Positions 33,975 to 45,600 of a stretch of DNA of 64,000 bases are shown here, one piece after another. The stretch comes from Prorocentrum cordatum (Eukaryota > Sar > Dinophyceae > Prorocentrales > Prorocentraceae). A program made the translations under genes and the position numbers. Within the stretch, counting starts at the first letter, position 1; each line of letters opens with the position of its first letter. The stretch lies in contig CAUYUJ010010447.1 of assembly GCA_963575745.1 (NCBI GenBank), positions 392,186-456,185 of the forward strand, read 5' to 3'. A model generated the notes under the pieces. That model saw only the letters and a program-made list of their open reading frames with translations, searched no databases and was not told the DNA's origin.

Positions 33975-35095
33975 AAATCCAATCGGTGAACGTTAAGGGT
34001 TCACTTGGGTTTCCATTCCAACATGGTGTTTTTCTTCTTTTGAAAAACGTAGACTGTGCATGCTAACTTGAAAATCCAATCGGTCACCGTGAGAGGTTGA
34101 CTTGAGTTTCCAGGCCAACAGGGCGACTTGTCGATTGTGGACAATGGATAATACAAAATTCGAACGCGCGCGCGTGAGGAGTCCCGTGTTGTCCGTAACA
34201 GGCATCATACACCAAAACCAATGTGAATTTCTACATCGAATCGGTCACCGTTACGAGTTCACTTTATTTTCCAGGCCAACATGGCGACTTTTCGATCGTT
34301 GACAATGCAGAGCTCCAACGCGCGCGCATGTGGACATGGTCACCCGCGCGAGCGGGTGACCGTTAAGGTTTCACGTTCGCTTCCAGGCCATCGTGGCGAC
34401 TTCTCGATTGTTGACAATACAAAACTCAAGCGCGCGCGTGGAGTTCTGCGTTGTCCATAGCAGGCACCATACACCGAAGCACAAGTTAATCTCAAAAACC
34501 AATCGGTCACTGTCAAGGGTTCATCTTAGTTTCCAGGCCAACAGGACAACTTTTCGGTTGTGGGCAATCCAGAACTCCAACGCACACGCGGGTGACTATG
34601 GGTACCCGCGCGTGCGGGTCACCCGAAATCCGCTCGGTCACCGCCGAGGGTTCAGATTAGTTCCCAGGCCAGCAGGGCGATTCTTCGATTGTGGACCATA
34701 TAAAACTCCAACGCGCTTGAGGAGTTCTTTGTTGTCCGCACCGAGTATTATACACAAAGATTTATGTTAGCTTCAAAACCCAATCGGTCACCGTCAAGGG
34801 CCCACTTTAGTTTCCAGGCCAACAAGGCGATTCTTCGAATGTGGGCAGTACAGAACTCTAACGCGCCTGCGGGTCACCCGAAATCCGCTCGGTGACCGTT
34901 CAGGGTGCGTTGTAAATTGCAGGCTCACCTGGCGACTTTTTCGATTGTGGACGATACAAAACTCCAACGCGCGAACGGCGGCGCTCACGCGCGTTGGACT
35001 TTTGTTTTGCCCGCAACCGAAACATTGCCATTTTGACTTGGCAATGAGGATGAACCCTTACGGCGATCGATTGGATTTTGAAGTTGATATGGGTT
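33975..35095. repeat. Satellite-like tandem repeat, about 110-165-bp unit, eight copies
   Basis: Each unit contains CCAATCGGTCACCGT, GGGTTCACTT, TTTCCAGGCCAACAGGGCGA, CTTCTCGATTGTGGAC and AAAACTCCAACGCGCGCGCG. Starts lie near 33978, 34078, 34240, 34355, 34500, 34637, 34785, 34890 and 35060. The alternating CG part could adopt Z-DNA. Confidence 0.85.
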
Positions 35096-35144
35096 CGGGC
35101 GCATGCTGTTTGTCATGGACTACACAGACCGCCCCCCCCGCGCG

Positions 35145-35380
35145 CGCGGGTGACGCCTCCATACGTTTCGTCCCCATAGGGTTCGCCCCCATTGGGTTCG
35201 CCCCCATGGGGTTCGCCCCCATAGAGTTCGCTCCCACAGGGTTCGCACCCGCCAGGTTCGCCCCCATAGGGGTCGCCCACAGGGGTTCGCCCCCATAGTG
35301 TTCGCCCCCATAGGGTTCGCCTCCATAGGGGTCGCCCCCAAAATGACTCGCCCCGATATTGTTCGCCCCAGAGGGTTCGA
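35145..35380. repeat. 15-bp minisatellite TTCGCCCCCATAGGG
   Basis: About fifteen units. The frame on each strand is open; on the minus strand it reads MGANPMGANPMG, which mimics pentapeptide-repeat protein, and on the plus strand GFAPIGFAPM. Confidence 0.9.
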
Positions 35381-35539
35381 CCTTCAGAGCTCCTCAGACC
35401 GTTGATTGATTGATGTGTGTACATATAGTATACATGAATACCGCCCCCCCCCCGCCCCAGGTCCCACACCTCCCCGTGACATCTCGGGGACGCTCCTGGT
35501 GCCGCTCCCCCGGCCTTTCCGGGGAACCTCCACAGCCCA

Positions 35540-36330
35540 AGTCAGCATTCCGACTGCTCTCGAGGCTCCCAGGTGGCCTCCAAGAGACCCCAAGAAAGGC
35601 CCGAGAGGCGTCCCGGGACGGCCCGAAGAGGCCCAAATCGTGGATTTTCATGTGTTTTTGCAATGTTTTTGGCTTCTCGCGTTTTCGAGCTTCCAACGGT
35701 CCAAGAGCGCAGAAGAGGCTCCCAAGACCGCCCCAAGACCACCCAAGAGACCCTCAGGACGGCCCCACGACGGGCCAAGAAGGCTCCAAGACTGCCGCAG
35801 AGGCGCCCACCCAGGACAGCCCCTGACCACCCCAGAACAGGCCCAAGATGGGCCCAGGAGCGGGAGCAGGAGGCTTCCAGAGACCTCCGAGAGGTTTCCG
35901 GGACCACCCAGAGGCCCCCAACAGAGCTGCTAGAGCCGTCCCAAGAGAGCCGTCCCGAGAGAGCCCAAAGAGGGTAAAATCGTCGATATCCTATGGTTTT
36001 TCTAATGTCTTTCGCCTTCTGCTTCCAACCCTTCAGATCGAGGATTTCTGGAAAATTAAAAAGGAATTCCAAGAACTTATCTTTTCTTTCAAGGTGGAAC
36101 TCCTACTCGGGAGTCCTACACATCTCCTGACATCTGGCCGGTACCGCGCCTCCCGGCCTCCCGGGGGGGCTCCCAAGACGCCCAAGGACAGCCAAAGACG
36201 AGTCCAAGGAGCCCCCAGAGCGTAAAGAACGGCCCAACACGCTCCTGCGCAGCCCGAGACGCCCTTCCGACGGCTCTCCACGCCTCCAGGAGGCTTCCAG
36301 AACCCCCAGGGGGTTTGGAAGATCCCATAC
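35540..36330. repeat. 11-bp-periodic repeat block
   Basis: Units such as CCAAGAGACCC and AAGACGGCCC. AT-rich interruptions at about 35640-35690 and 35975-36100 resemble those at 6410-6440, 6770-6830 and 53560-53610. Confidence 0.8.
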
Positions 36331-36580
36331 CCCTGAGGGGCCCGGCTAACAAAACGCGCGAGGCACAAACAAAAAACAACGCCGGACAGCGCCGAGAAAC
36401 TGGAAAGACATGGAAATCCATAATTCCTTTTTTTCCAAGTTTGGTCCCTGGTCTACTCTTGCACAACAGGCCACAATTCAGACCCCCTCACCGTCCCCCA
36501 AAAAACCCAGAAAGCCTTTGAGGGTCCCAAATTGTTTTATACCTGAAAGAAATTAATGGTTTCTGCGTTTCCGCATTTTC

Positions 36581-37325
36581 ACGCCAGGGCTGGTCGCCGC
36601 GGCTCCGCGTCCAATATTTCACACGCCAGGGCTGGTTGCCGCGGCCCCGAGTTTGGACGTGGCTCGGGAAACTGTCGCTGCCCACAAGTTTACTTTGATA
36701 ACAAGGGTCCAATGTTCTTCTTGGGCGGGTCTTGTATACGCGTATATCTGTATGCATACATGCATATACGCATGTATACGTTTTAACCTTATCCTATCCC
36801 CATCCCTATCCCCACACCCTGGCCCTCCCCTATCCCCAACACTACCGTATTCCTGGCCACCAACCACACCCCCGTTGACCCTGATCGCCACCCCTAACCT
36901 TACCCTATCAACGCTAACCTAAACTCGACCCTATCCCTAAACCCTTACCCTAAACCCAAACCTAGCCCTAACGCCTACCCTACCCTCCCAACCTAACCCT
37001 TTACCCCCACCCTAACCCTCACCCCGAAACCCTAACCCCCAGTGGCCTTAACCCCGAACCGAGCTTGTTTGTTTGTTTGGGGGCTGACGCTTGGAACGCT
37101 GCCCCTCAGATCATTGTTTGATTGATACGCATGTGTAAATCTATAGGTTTGCGTGTGGTGTATATATATCTATGTATATGATAGAGCGCGTTCTGTGGTC
37201 GCTTGGAGGGGGGGCGGGGTGAGACTGGACCCCCCCCTCGATAAAGGGGGGGGAGTTCGAACCCTCCCCCCCCCTCGACAGAGGGGGTGGGGGTTCGAAC
37301 GCCCCCCCCGTTCCTCCCCTGCTTC
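36581..37325. repeat. Composite repeat, copy 1
   Basis: Order: CAGGGCTGGTCGCCGCGGCT module (36587-36715), TA/TG microsatellite (36730-36785), degenerate CCCTAACC telomere-like array (36785-37050), GCTGACGCTTGGAACGCTGC...TTGATTGAT module (37083-37126), TA-rich stretch, then C-run/G-run hairpins joined by TTCGAAC (37205-37320). The same order recurs at 42558-43440. Confidence 0.85.
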
Positions 37326-37454
37326 CCCTCCTCTCCCCTCGGGCCGGCGCTTGCGTCAGCGGCGGCTGGCGGCGGCGGCGGGGACCACGATTTCTTTTTC
37401 TGGGCCGGCGCCGGCGCCTCTGGCTGCGGGCGGCAGCGGCGGGGAGCGTCGACG

Positions 37455-38435
37455 AGGACGACGGTGGTGGTGGTGGTGGTGGTGGTTGTGGTGGTGGTGG
37501 TTTGGTGGCGGTGTGGTGGTGGTTTGTGGTGGTGGTGGTGTTGGTGGTGGTGGGTTGTGGTGGTGGCGGTGGTTTGTGGAGGTGGTGCTGGTGGTGGTGG
37601 TGGTTGTTTGTGGTGGTGGCGGTGGGTTGTGCTGCTAGTAGTGGTGGTGGTTATGGCGGTGGAAGGGGTGGTGTGGTAGATTGTGGTGGTGGTGGTAGTG
37701 GTGGTGGCTTTTTGTGGTGGTGGTTTTGGTGATGGTGAGGTGTGGTGGTGATGGTTGTGGTGGTGTGGTAGTGGTGTGGTGGTGGTTTGTGTTGGTGGTG
37801 GTGGGTTTTGGTGGTGGCGGTGGTTTGTGGACGTGGTGCTGGTGGTGGTGGTGGCGGTGGTGGTGGTGGTGGTGTGGTGGTTTATGGTGGTGACGGTGGG
37901 TTGTGCTGCTAGTAGTGGTGGTGGTTGTGGTGGTGGAAAAAGTGGTGTGGTAGATTGTGGTGGTGGTGGTGGTATTGTGGTAGTTTTTTGCGGTGGTGAT
38001 GTTGGTGATGGTGAGTTGTGGTGGTGATGGTTGTGGTGGTGTGGTAGTGGTGTGGTGGTGGTTTGTGGTGGTGGTGGTGGTGGGTTGTGGTGGTGGCGGT
38101 GGTTTGTGGACGTGGTGCTGGAGGTGATGGTGGTGGCGGTGGTGGTGGTGGTGGTGTGGTGGTTTGTGGTGGTGACGGTGGGTTGTGCTGCTAGTAGTGG
38201 TGGTGGTTGTGGCGGTGGTGGTGGTGGTGTGGTAGATTGCGGTGATGGTGGTAGTGGTGATGGGTTTTTGTGGCGGTGGTGGTGGTGATGGTGAGTTGTG
38301 GTGGTGGTGGTGGCTGTGGTGGTGGTGGTGGTTGTGTGGTGGGTTGGTGGTGGTGGTGGTGGTGGGTTGAGGCGGTGGTGGTGGTGGTGGTGGTAGTGGT
38401 GGCGGTGGTGGTAGTGGTGGTGATCGTCGCTGCGT
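37455..38435. repeat. (GTG)n microsatellite, about 1 kb
   Basis: GGTGGTGGTGG with regular interruptions; internal higher-order repeat of about 270-290 bp marked by GTTGTGCTGCTAGTAGTGG at about 37627, 37903 and 38183. The 680-residue minus-strand frame over it (poly-His/Thr/Pro) is an artefact. Confidence 0.9.
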
Positions 38436-38559
38436 CTCCGCCGGCGCCGGCGCCAGCGCCGGCGCTGCTGGCCGCCGCCAGCGCCGGCGCCGGCGCCAGT
38501 GGTGGTGGTGGGGGGGTTTGAGCCCCCCCCCTTGGGCTGCCTCTGGTCATCGTCGCTGC

Positions 38560-39140
38560 GTCCCCGGCGGAGACAGCGGGGACAGCGCGACATTGGCAGG
38601 GGCAGTGGCGGGGATGGCGGGACAGCGATTGGGGCAATGGGAGCAGCGGGGCAGTGGCGGGGGCAGTGGGCACAGTGGGACAGCGGCGGGGACGGTGGTG
38701 GCGGGGACAGCGGTGAGGGGACAGTGGGGACAGTGGCGGGGGCAGTGGGAAGAAGTGGAACAGTGGTGAGGGCGGACGGTGGTGAGGATTGTGGTGGGGC
38801 AGTGGCGCAGTGGGGGCAGTGGTGGGGGCACTGGGGGCCGCAGGACAGCGGCGGGGGGCAGTGGGGGCAGAGGGACAGCACAGTGGGACAGCGGTGGGGA
38901 CAGTGGGACAGTGGTGGGGACAGTGGGGGCAGCGGGGGAAATGAGGCCGCAGTGGGGACAGTGGCGGGATCAGTGTGGACAGCGCGACAGCGGCGGGGGC
39001 GCTGGTGGGGACAGCGAGGACAGTGTAGTAGGGACAGTGGTTGGACAGTGGGACAGCGATGGGGGCAGTGGGGACAGTGGGACAATGGTGGGGACGGTGG
39101 CGGTGGGAAAAGAGCGAGGGCGGTGGCGAGGACAGTGGCG
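38560..39140. repeat. GGGGACAGTGGCGG tandem array
   Basis: Variable units of GGGGACAGTGG, GGACAGCGGC and GGGGGCAGTGG run for about 580 bp. Confidence 0.9.
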
Positions 39141-39185
39141 GGGGCCAAAGAGTCGCTTGCCGGCGGCGAGTAGGGGGGTTATCGA

Positions 39186-39335
39186 ATCAGTAGCGACCCC
39201 CCCGGTTCTCCGAGGGGGGTGGTTCGGACCGGTAGTGACCTCCGTGGTGTTCCGAAGGGAGAGGGAGGGGGGCGGGGGGGGGTGCCCGGGAGGGGGGTTC
39301 GAGCAGGGGGATTGTCGGAGAGGGGGTGTGGGGGG
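39186..39335. repeat. C-run/G-run hairpins
   Basis: CCCCCCGGTTCTCCGAGGGG and similar paired runs with GGTTCG spacers, as in the composite repeat. Confidence 0.7.
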
Positions 39336-39449
39336 GGCCGGGCTCCAGAGGAACGGGGGGGTCCATTGCAAATCAGCGGTGGATTTTTTATTCCCCAGAC
39401 AGCTTGCTGAACGGGGTGCTGTTAGGAGAGCGGAGACATCCTCACAAAA

Positions 39450-41060
39450 ATCTGATGGTCCGGGCCGTTTCGCTTGAGACATCCTCACATCTCTCGTTTC
39501 TGAGTTGGCTGGGATTGGCCGTTTCGCCTGAGACATCTTCGAACAATTGCGCTCCAGGACGCCGCGCGAGAGGTGGTCCGGGCCGTTTCGCTTGAGACAT
39601 CCTCGAAACTCTTAGCCCCGAGGTGCCGTGCGAGAGGTGGTCCGGGCCGTTTCGCCTGAGACATCCTCGAAATTCTGAGCTCTGAGATGCCTTGCGCGAG
39701 CTGGTCCGGGCCGTTTCGCCTGAGACATCCTCGAAACTCTGACCTCGGAGATGCCGCGCGAGAGGTGGTCCGGGCCGTTTCGCCTGAGACATCCTCGAAC
39801 TGCTGAGCTTTCTTTTTTTCTCTGAGATATGCCTGCGCAGGTGGTCCGGGCCCGTTTTCTCGCCTGGAGGACATCCTCGCAATCGGAGTCTGGAGATGCC
39901 GTGCGAAGAGGTCGGCATGATTCGCACAAGCATTCTTTTGCAAACTTTTTGTTTTTCTCTTTTTTTTATCTGTTCTTGTATTTTTTTTATTTTTTTTGTT
40001 TTTTTTCTTTCTTTTTTTATTTCTTTTTATCTCTTTTTTCCTTGTTTTTTTTTTCTTCTGAGCTCCCAGATGCCGCGCAGAGAGTGGTCAGCCGCGCGGC
40101 CAGAAGCACATATTACATATCTCCTGGGGACCCTGGGAGCCCCAGGAGGCCCCAGAGAGCTCCAGGAGGCCGCAGGACGCCCAGGACAGGCCCCAGGGGT
40201 CCGTCCGCAGGAGATTCCAGGAGGCTCCCAGGAGGCCCCAGGAGGCCCCCTATCAGAACGTGCCAAGTTAATACACATCCTGTGTCGATTCGTTGATTTT
40301 TCCTGCTCTTGTGCCCCCCCCTCCATTTTGAGGGGCCCAAACGGCCACAGGTTAGATATCCCCCCTGGGAGCCTAGAGGCTTCAGGGACGCCCAGTGGGA
40401 GTTCAGGAGGCCACAGGAAGACCAGGAGGAAGCCCAGGAGGTTCCCAAGGAGGTTCCCCAGGAGGTCCAGGATAGGCCAGGAGGCCCCGCAACTCGGAGC
40501 TTGAGAGCCGCGGCTCGAGGTGGTCCGGCCGTTCGCCGGCACTTCCTGTCTGCCAGATGCATTCACATGCTGAACGCCATCTGGGGTCCGAGATGCCGCG
40601 CGCGAGGTGGTCCAGCCCGTTACGCTGAAGACATCCTTGCAACTCTAGGCTCCGAGATGCCGTTCGGGATGAAGAGGAGGTGGAGGAGGAGGAGGAGGAG
40701 GAGGAGGAGGAGGAGGAGGAGAAGGAGATGGAAGGGAGAAGGAGGAGGCGGATGATGTGGATGAGGGAGCAGGCAGGAGGAGGGGGAGGAGGAGGAGGAG
40801 GAGGAGGAGGAGGAGGAGGGAGAAGGAGGGGAGTTGCAGGAGAGCACCTAACGGGAAACGAGTGTGACGTGGACTTGTCAGAACGTGTGCGAGAGGTTGT
40901 CCGGCCCGTTTCGTTTGAGACATCCTTCCTATACTGAGCTCCAAGATGTCGCTCGCGAGGTGGTCCGGCCCGTTTCGATTGAGCCATCCTCGCAATGCGA
41001 GGCTCGAAGATGTTGCGCGCGAGATGGCCTGGCCTGTTCTGCCTGAGACGTTTCGTAGCA
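39450..41060. repeat. 64-bp tandem repeat, seven close copies plus dispersed ones
   Basis: The unit has GAGACATCCTCGAAACTCTG, AGCTCCGAGATGCCGCGCGA and GAGGTGGTCCGGGCCGTTTC. Close copies run from 39476 to 39900. Later copies lie near 40065, 40495, 40585-40665 and 40885-41050. A T-rich tract (39957-40062), an 11/12-bp CCAGGAGGCCC block (40130-40500) and a (GGA)n tract (40672-40835) split the array. Minus-strand frames giving EDVSGETARTTS repeats are by-products. Confidence 0.85.
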
Positions 41061-41680
41061 CAGGGGCTCCAATCACAACCTCTCTCATTCCTTTTGGCGC
41101 CTCCCTCTTCCCACTTCCCGCCTGGCTCCTCTTCCCTCTTCCCTTCTCCCGCCTCCCGCCTCCCGCTGCTGCGCCTCTGCCTCCGCCTCCCCGTCCCCGC
41201 CGTCGTCGTTTCTGCCGCCTCAGCATCCGTCATGCGCGCAGTGCCTTCCGCCCTGCCCAGACATCCGACGTCACGATTTTTCTTTTGAGACGTGCGCCGC
41301 GTACCTCTCGATATCATCCCCGGGGGAAACATCACGACATGCCCCCCCGCTTCCGCGCCCTCCCCCGCTTCCTCTTACAGTTGCTTCCGGGTTCACAGCA
41401 TGGCGGTGGAACCTCTCACAGTGCCGACCCGACAGTTTACTCGTCGACCAGGTGCGAGAGAGTACGACACCCTCTAGCGTTAGCTTGCTGATAGGTATGC
41501 GTCACACAAGTTTTCGTGCAAACATTTCATGTGCAACCATCATGTAATCATGTTCTAAGATGCCATGCCAGTCCGCAGTGGACGGGCACGCGATCGACTT
41601 TGGAAACCGCAGGGGGTGTAACAACCCTGTGTAGGGATACTGCACTCCAGCTATAACTTATGGCTCTAAGGGGGGGGGCC
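41060..41680. other. Spacer; no gene recognised
   Basis: CCTCCCGC-rich sequence to 41230, then a degraded copy of the 22.8-kb hairpin neighbourhood (ACATCCGACGTCACGATTTT at about 41262). No convincing exon. Confidence 0.5.
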
Positions 41681-41683
41681 CTA

Positions 41684-42440
41684 ACCCTACAGGACCTACC
41701 AACCCTACAGACCCTAATCCAACTCACCCTGCCGACCCCTCGCCCTACATACCCTGACCCCGCAGGCCGCGCTAACCCTTCAAACCCTACTGAACCTACA
41801 GGCCCTAACTTCACAAACCCTCTTGCCCCAACAGACGCAACCCCCTCATGCCCCAGCAACCCTACATACCCTAACCCTACTAACCACGCGGACCCGACAA
41901 ACCCTACTACCCCCACGATACCCTAGCCCCGCAGGCCCCACGAACCCTACAAACCTCATTGCCTTACAGACCCTAACCCTACATACCCTACTACACCTAC
42001 AGACCCTAACCCCACTAACCCATCATACCCCTAAGTCTACATACCCTAACCCTACAGGCCCCGCAAACCCTACTAACCCTACAGACCCCAACCCTACAGA
42101 CCCAATCAACCCTACATACCCAAACCCCATTTTTCCTACGGACCTCTAGCCCTGCACACCCAAACCCTACATGCCCTACGAACCCCACAAAGCTTAACTT
42201 TGCATGCCCTACCATTGAGAGAGACCTTAACGCTACCCGCCCTTCGACGCCCCATAGACCCCGCCCGACCCTACAGACCCGCGCCGTACATACCTTAACC
42301 CTACAGACCCTAACCCCACAGAGTCGTAAACCACACCCTTGCCCCAACTCCGACCCGAACCCCCAATCCCGAACTTTTTTACCCTAGCCCTGACTTCCGC
42401 CTTAACCTTGACGCCCAACGCTAACCCTAACCTTCACAGC
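41684..42440. repeat. Degenerate telomere-like array CCCTAC/CCCTAACC
   Basis: CCCTAACCCTACAGACCCTA-type sequence for about 750 bp, C-rich strand on plus. It is related to but not equal to the CCCTAAA repeat reported for dinoflagellate telomeres. Confidence 0.8.
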
Positions 42441-42447
42441 TTCTCGA

Positions 42448-43440
42448 GCTGACTTGTGAAACGCTGCCCGTCAGAGCATTAATTTATTGATTGCTGTGGA
42501 TGTGTGTGTGTGTGTGTATATATATACACTTATGCATATATATACACACTAATATTGCACGCGCCACGGCTGGTCGCCGCGGCTCCACGTCCAATATTTT
42601 GCGGGCCAGGGCTGGTCGCCGCGGCGCCGCGTCTGGGCGCGGCTCGCGACAAATTGGCGCCGCCCGAAAGTTTATTTTGATAACGAGGGTCCCATCTACT
42701 TGTTGGGCGGGTCTTACATATACATATATGTATATGGACATATATACATGTGTATATTTATATTTATGTATATATATGTATGTATATATGTATGCGAATT
42801 CCTACCCTACCGTGCCCTTTTTCCTACCCCCACCCCCTAACCCTACCAAATCCCTAGCCCTGCCCGATCCCTGCCCCCTAACCCTACACCCTGTAGCCCT
42901 ATCTTTATCCTGACCCCCTAGCCCTACGAGATCAACGCTAAACGTGACCCTACCCGATCCCCAACCCCATACCCTGAACCAGAGCCGTAGCCCAAACTCC
43001 GACACGAAACACCAAACCCTAGCCGCTTTGTACCTAACCCTAAACCCTAGCCCCATGCCGTAACCCTAACCCCCAATCTGCACCCTAATCCTGAACCGTC
43101 CTTACCTTCACCCCTGGGGACCTCATCCCTAACCCCAGCCTTTCCTCGCTGACTTGTGGAAAGCTGCCCTCCGAGCAATCGATTGATTGATTGAGAAAGC
43201 GCGCCACTGGATCACCCTGCAATTGAAAGAGGTGGGCGTGCACGCAAAACCCCCCCCCCGCCTTCCACCCCTTCAAAGGGGGGTGAGATTTTCGACCGCC
43301 CCCCCTTTCCCCCTGAAGGGGGAGGGTCCGACCCCCCCCCCCCGATCACTTGAAGGGGGGGATTCCGGACCCCCCCCCCTTCTCCTTTGGCGCTGGAGAG
43401 GGGGGGGGTTCGGACACCCCCCTTCCTCCCCACCTTTGCG
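42448..43440. repeat. Composite repeat, copy 2
   Basis: Leading GCTGACTTGTGAAACGCTGC module (42448-42492), TG/TA microsatellite, CACGGCTGGTCGCCGCGGCT module (42558-42722), TA microsatellite, telomere-like array (42800-43135), GCTGACTTGTGGAAAGCTGC module (43148-43193), then C/G hairpins (43245-43440). Confidence 0.85.
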
Positions 43441-43524
43441 CCAAACAGAGAGCCGGGGGGAGGGCCTCTCCCGCTGCTCTTTCCTGCGCCGGAGAAGGTG
43501 GGTAGGGGGTGTGGAGTACGGAAA

Positions 43525-44760
43525 GTGAGCAGTGAGTAGTGAGTCATGAATAGTGAGCAGTGAGAAATAGTGCGTAATGAGTACTGAGTGGTGAGTAGTG
43601 AGTGGTGAGTGGTGAGTACTGAGTAGCGAGTAGTGAGTGGTGAGTAGTGAGCAGTGAGTGGTGAGTAGTGAGAAGTGAGAAGTGAGTAGGGAGTAGGGAC
43701 TATTGAGTAGTAAGTAGCGGGTAGTGAGTAGTCGGTTGAGAGTCGTGATTTTTGAGTAGTGGGTAGTGGGTAATGCGTAGTATGTAGTAAGTAGTGAGTA
43801 CAGAGTAGTAAGTGTGAGTAGTGAGTAGAGAGCTAGCGAATAGCGAGTAGGGAGTAGTGAGTAGAGGACAGTGAGTAGTGAGTAGTGAGTACTGAGTAGT
43901 GGGTAGTGAGAATTGAGTAGCGAGTAGGGAGTAGCGAGTAGAGAGTAGTAAGAAGCGAGTAGTGGGTAGTGAGTAGTGCGTAGTGAATAGGGAGTCGGCA
44001 GTAGTGGGTAGTCGGTAGCGAGTAGCGAGTAGGGAGCAGCGAGTGAGTAGTGACTAGTCAGTAGTGAGTAGTGAGTAGTGAGTAGTGTTTAGGGTGATGC
44101 GTAAAGTGGGTCGCGAGAAGTGGGTAGTGAGTAGGGAGTAGGGAGTAGTGAGTGGTGAGTAGTGAGTACTGCGTGGTGAGTAGTGAATTGTGAGTAGTGA
44201 GTATAGAATAGTCTAGTAACTGGGGAGTAGTGAGTAGTGATTAGTGAGTAGTGGGTAGTGAGTAGTGGGTGGTTAGTCGGGAGTATTGAGTAGCGAGTCG
44301 CGAATAGGGAGTAGCGAGTAGTGACTAGTGAGGAGTGAGTTGTGAGTAAAGAAGTGAATATTGAGTAGTGAGTAGTGAGTAGTGAGTAGTGTGTAGTGAG
44401 AGGGGAGTAGTGAGTAGTGAGTAGTGGGTGGTGAATAGTGAGTATGGAGTAGCGCGTACGTAGTAGGGAGTAGCGAGTAGTGAGTAGTGAGTAGTGAGTA
44501 GTGAGCATTGTGTAGGGACTTAGCGAGTGGAGAGTAGTGAATAGTGAGTATTGAGAAATGAGTTGAGAAATGCGTAGTGGGTGGGGAGTAGTGAGTAGTG
44601 TGTAGTGGATTGTCTTCTAGTGAGTAGTGAGTAGTGGGCAGTGAGTAGTGCGTAGTGAGTACCGAGCAGTGAATATCAGAGAAATGGGTAGTGTGTAGTG
44701 AGTAGTGAGTAGGAAACAGTGAGTACTGAGTAGTGGGTAGTGAGTAGTGAGTATCGTGTA
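43525..44760. repeat. Heptamer array GTAGTGA, about 1.2 kb
   Basis: AGTAGTGAGTAGTGAG with many single-base variants; seven-base period. It has the period of a plant-type telomere repeat but a different sequence. Confidence 0.9.
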
Positions 44761-44764
44761 CTGT

Positions 44765-45398
44765 CTGGGGCTAGGGCTAAGGGTTCGGTTCAGGGTCTGG
44801 GGCTCGGGCGAGCACTAGGGTTAGGGGCGGTAGGGGGGGCGGGTTCTGGAGTCAGGGGGCGGCGCGGCGAAACGGGGGGAGGGAGGGGGGGGGGTCGAAT
44901 TTCAGGAGGGGGGCGGGCGTTCGAGCCCCCCCCCCTCCCTGTTGAAAGGGGGGGTGGGAAGGGGGTTCCCGGCGATGGACCGGGAATCGGGGGGGCCGGT
45001 CCCCGGCGACGCGCCGGGAAAGGGGGGGGGGGTCTCCGACGACGGACCAGGGAAAAGGGGGGGGGAAGGGGGTTCACCCACCCCTTCGGGTTTATCCGCG
45101 GGGCGGCGCCCCATTGAGGGATGTGGCGTATGTTTGTGTATGTATGGTATGTATTGTATGTATGTCTGTATGTAAGTATGTCTGTATGAAGTAAGTATGT
45201 ATGTTTGTAAGTATATATGTTATGTATGAATGTATTATGTATGAATGTATGTATGTATTTCTGAATTTATGTATGTATGTATATACAAAGTGTAAAAATA
45301 CATATATATATATGTATATATATATGTGTATATATATATAGTTGTGTATGTATGTATGTATGTTTGTATGTATGTATATATATATACATATGTATATG

Positions 45399-45429
<31 letters not shown>

Positions 45430-45600
45430 GTGTATATATATATATATATATATGTATCGCGCGCCCGGGCTGATCGCCGCGGTTCCGCGTCTGATGCGTC
45501 GCGCGCCCGGATGGGTCGCCGCGGCTCCGCGCGCGGACGCGGCCCGAAAAAACTCGCAGTCCACGATCATGGCGCGCCCAGAGAAGGGGGGCACCAAGTG
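44765..45600. repeat. Composite repeat parts, rearranged
   Basis: GGGCTAGGGCTAAGGGTTCG (telomere-like, G-strand, 44769-44830), C/G hairpins (44860-45090), TATG/TA microsatellites (45125-45455) and the GGGCTGATCGCCGCGGTTCC module (45465-45545) occur together in a different order from copies 1 and 2. Confidence 0.7.

Noticed and set aside
35058-35267. Pentapeptide-repeat-like MGANP protein on the minus strand
   Set aside because: Encoded by a 15-bp minisatellite with open frames on both strands and no flanking coding sequence.
37205-37320. tRNA-like GTTCGAA words
   Set aside because: GTTCGAAC here joins C/G hairpins; no cloverleaf arms or acceptor stem can be drawn.
37106-39148. 680-residue minus-strand open frame rich in His, Thr and Pro
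   Set aside because: It is the complement of (GTG)n and GGGGACAGTGG arrays; triplet repeats keep it open.
43525-44760. CRISPR-like or telomere array
   Set aside because: No spacers; unit GTAGTGA is not a telomere sequence known to me, so only a simple heptamer repeat is claimed.
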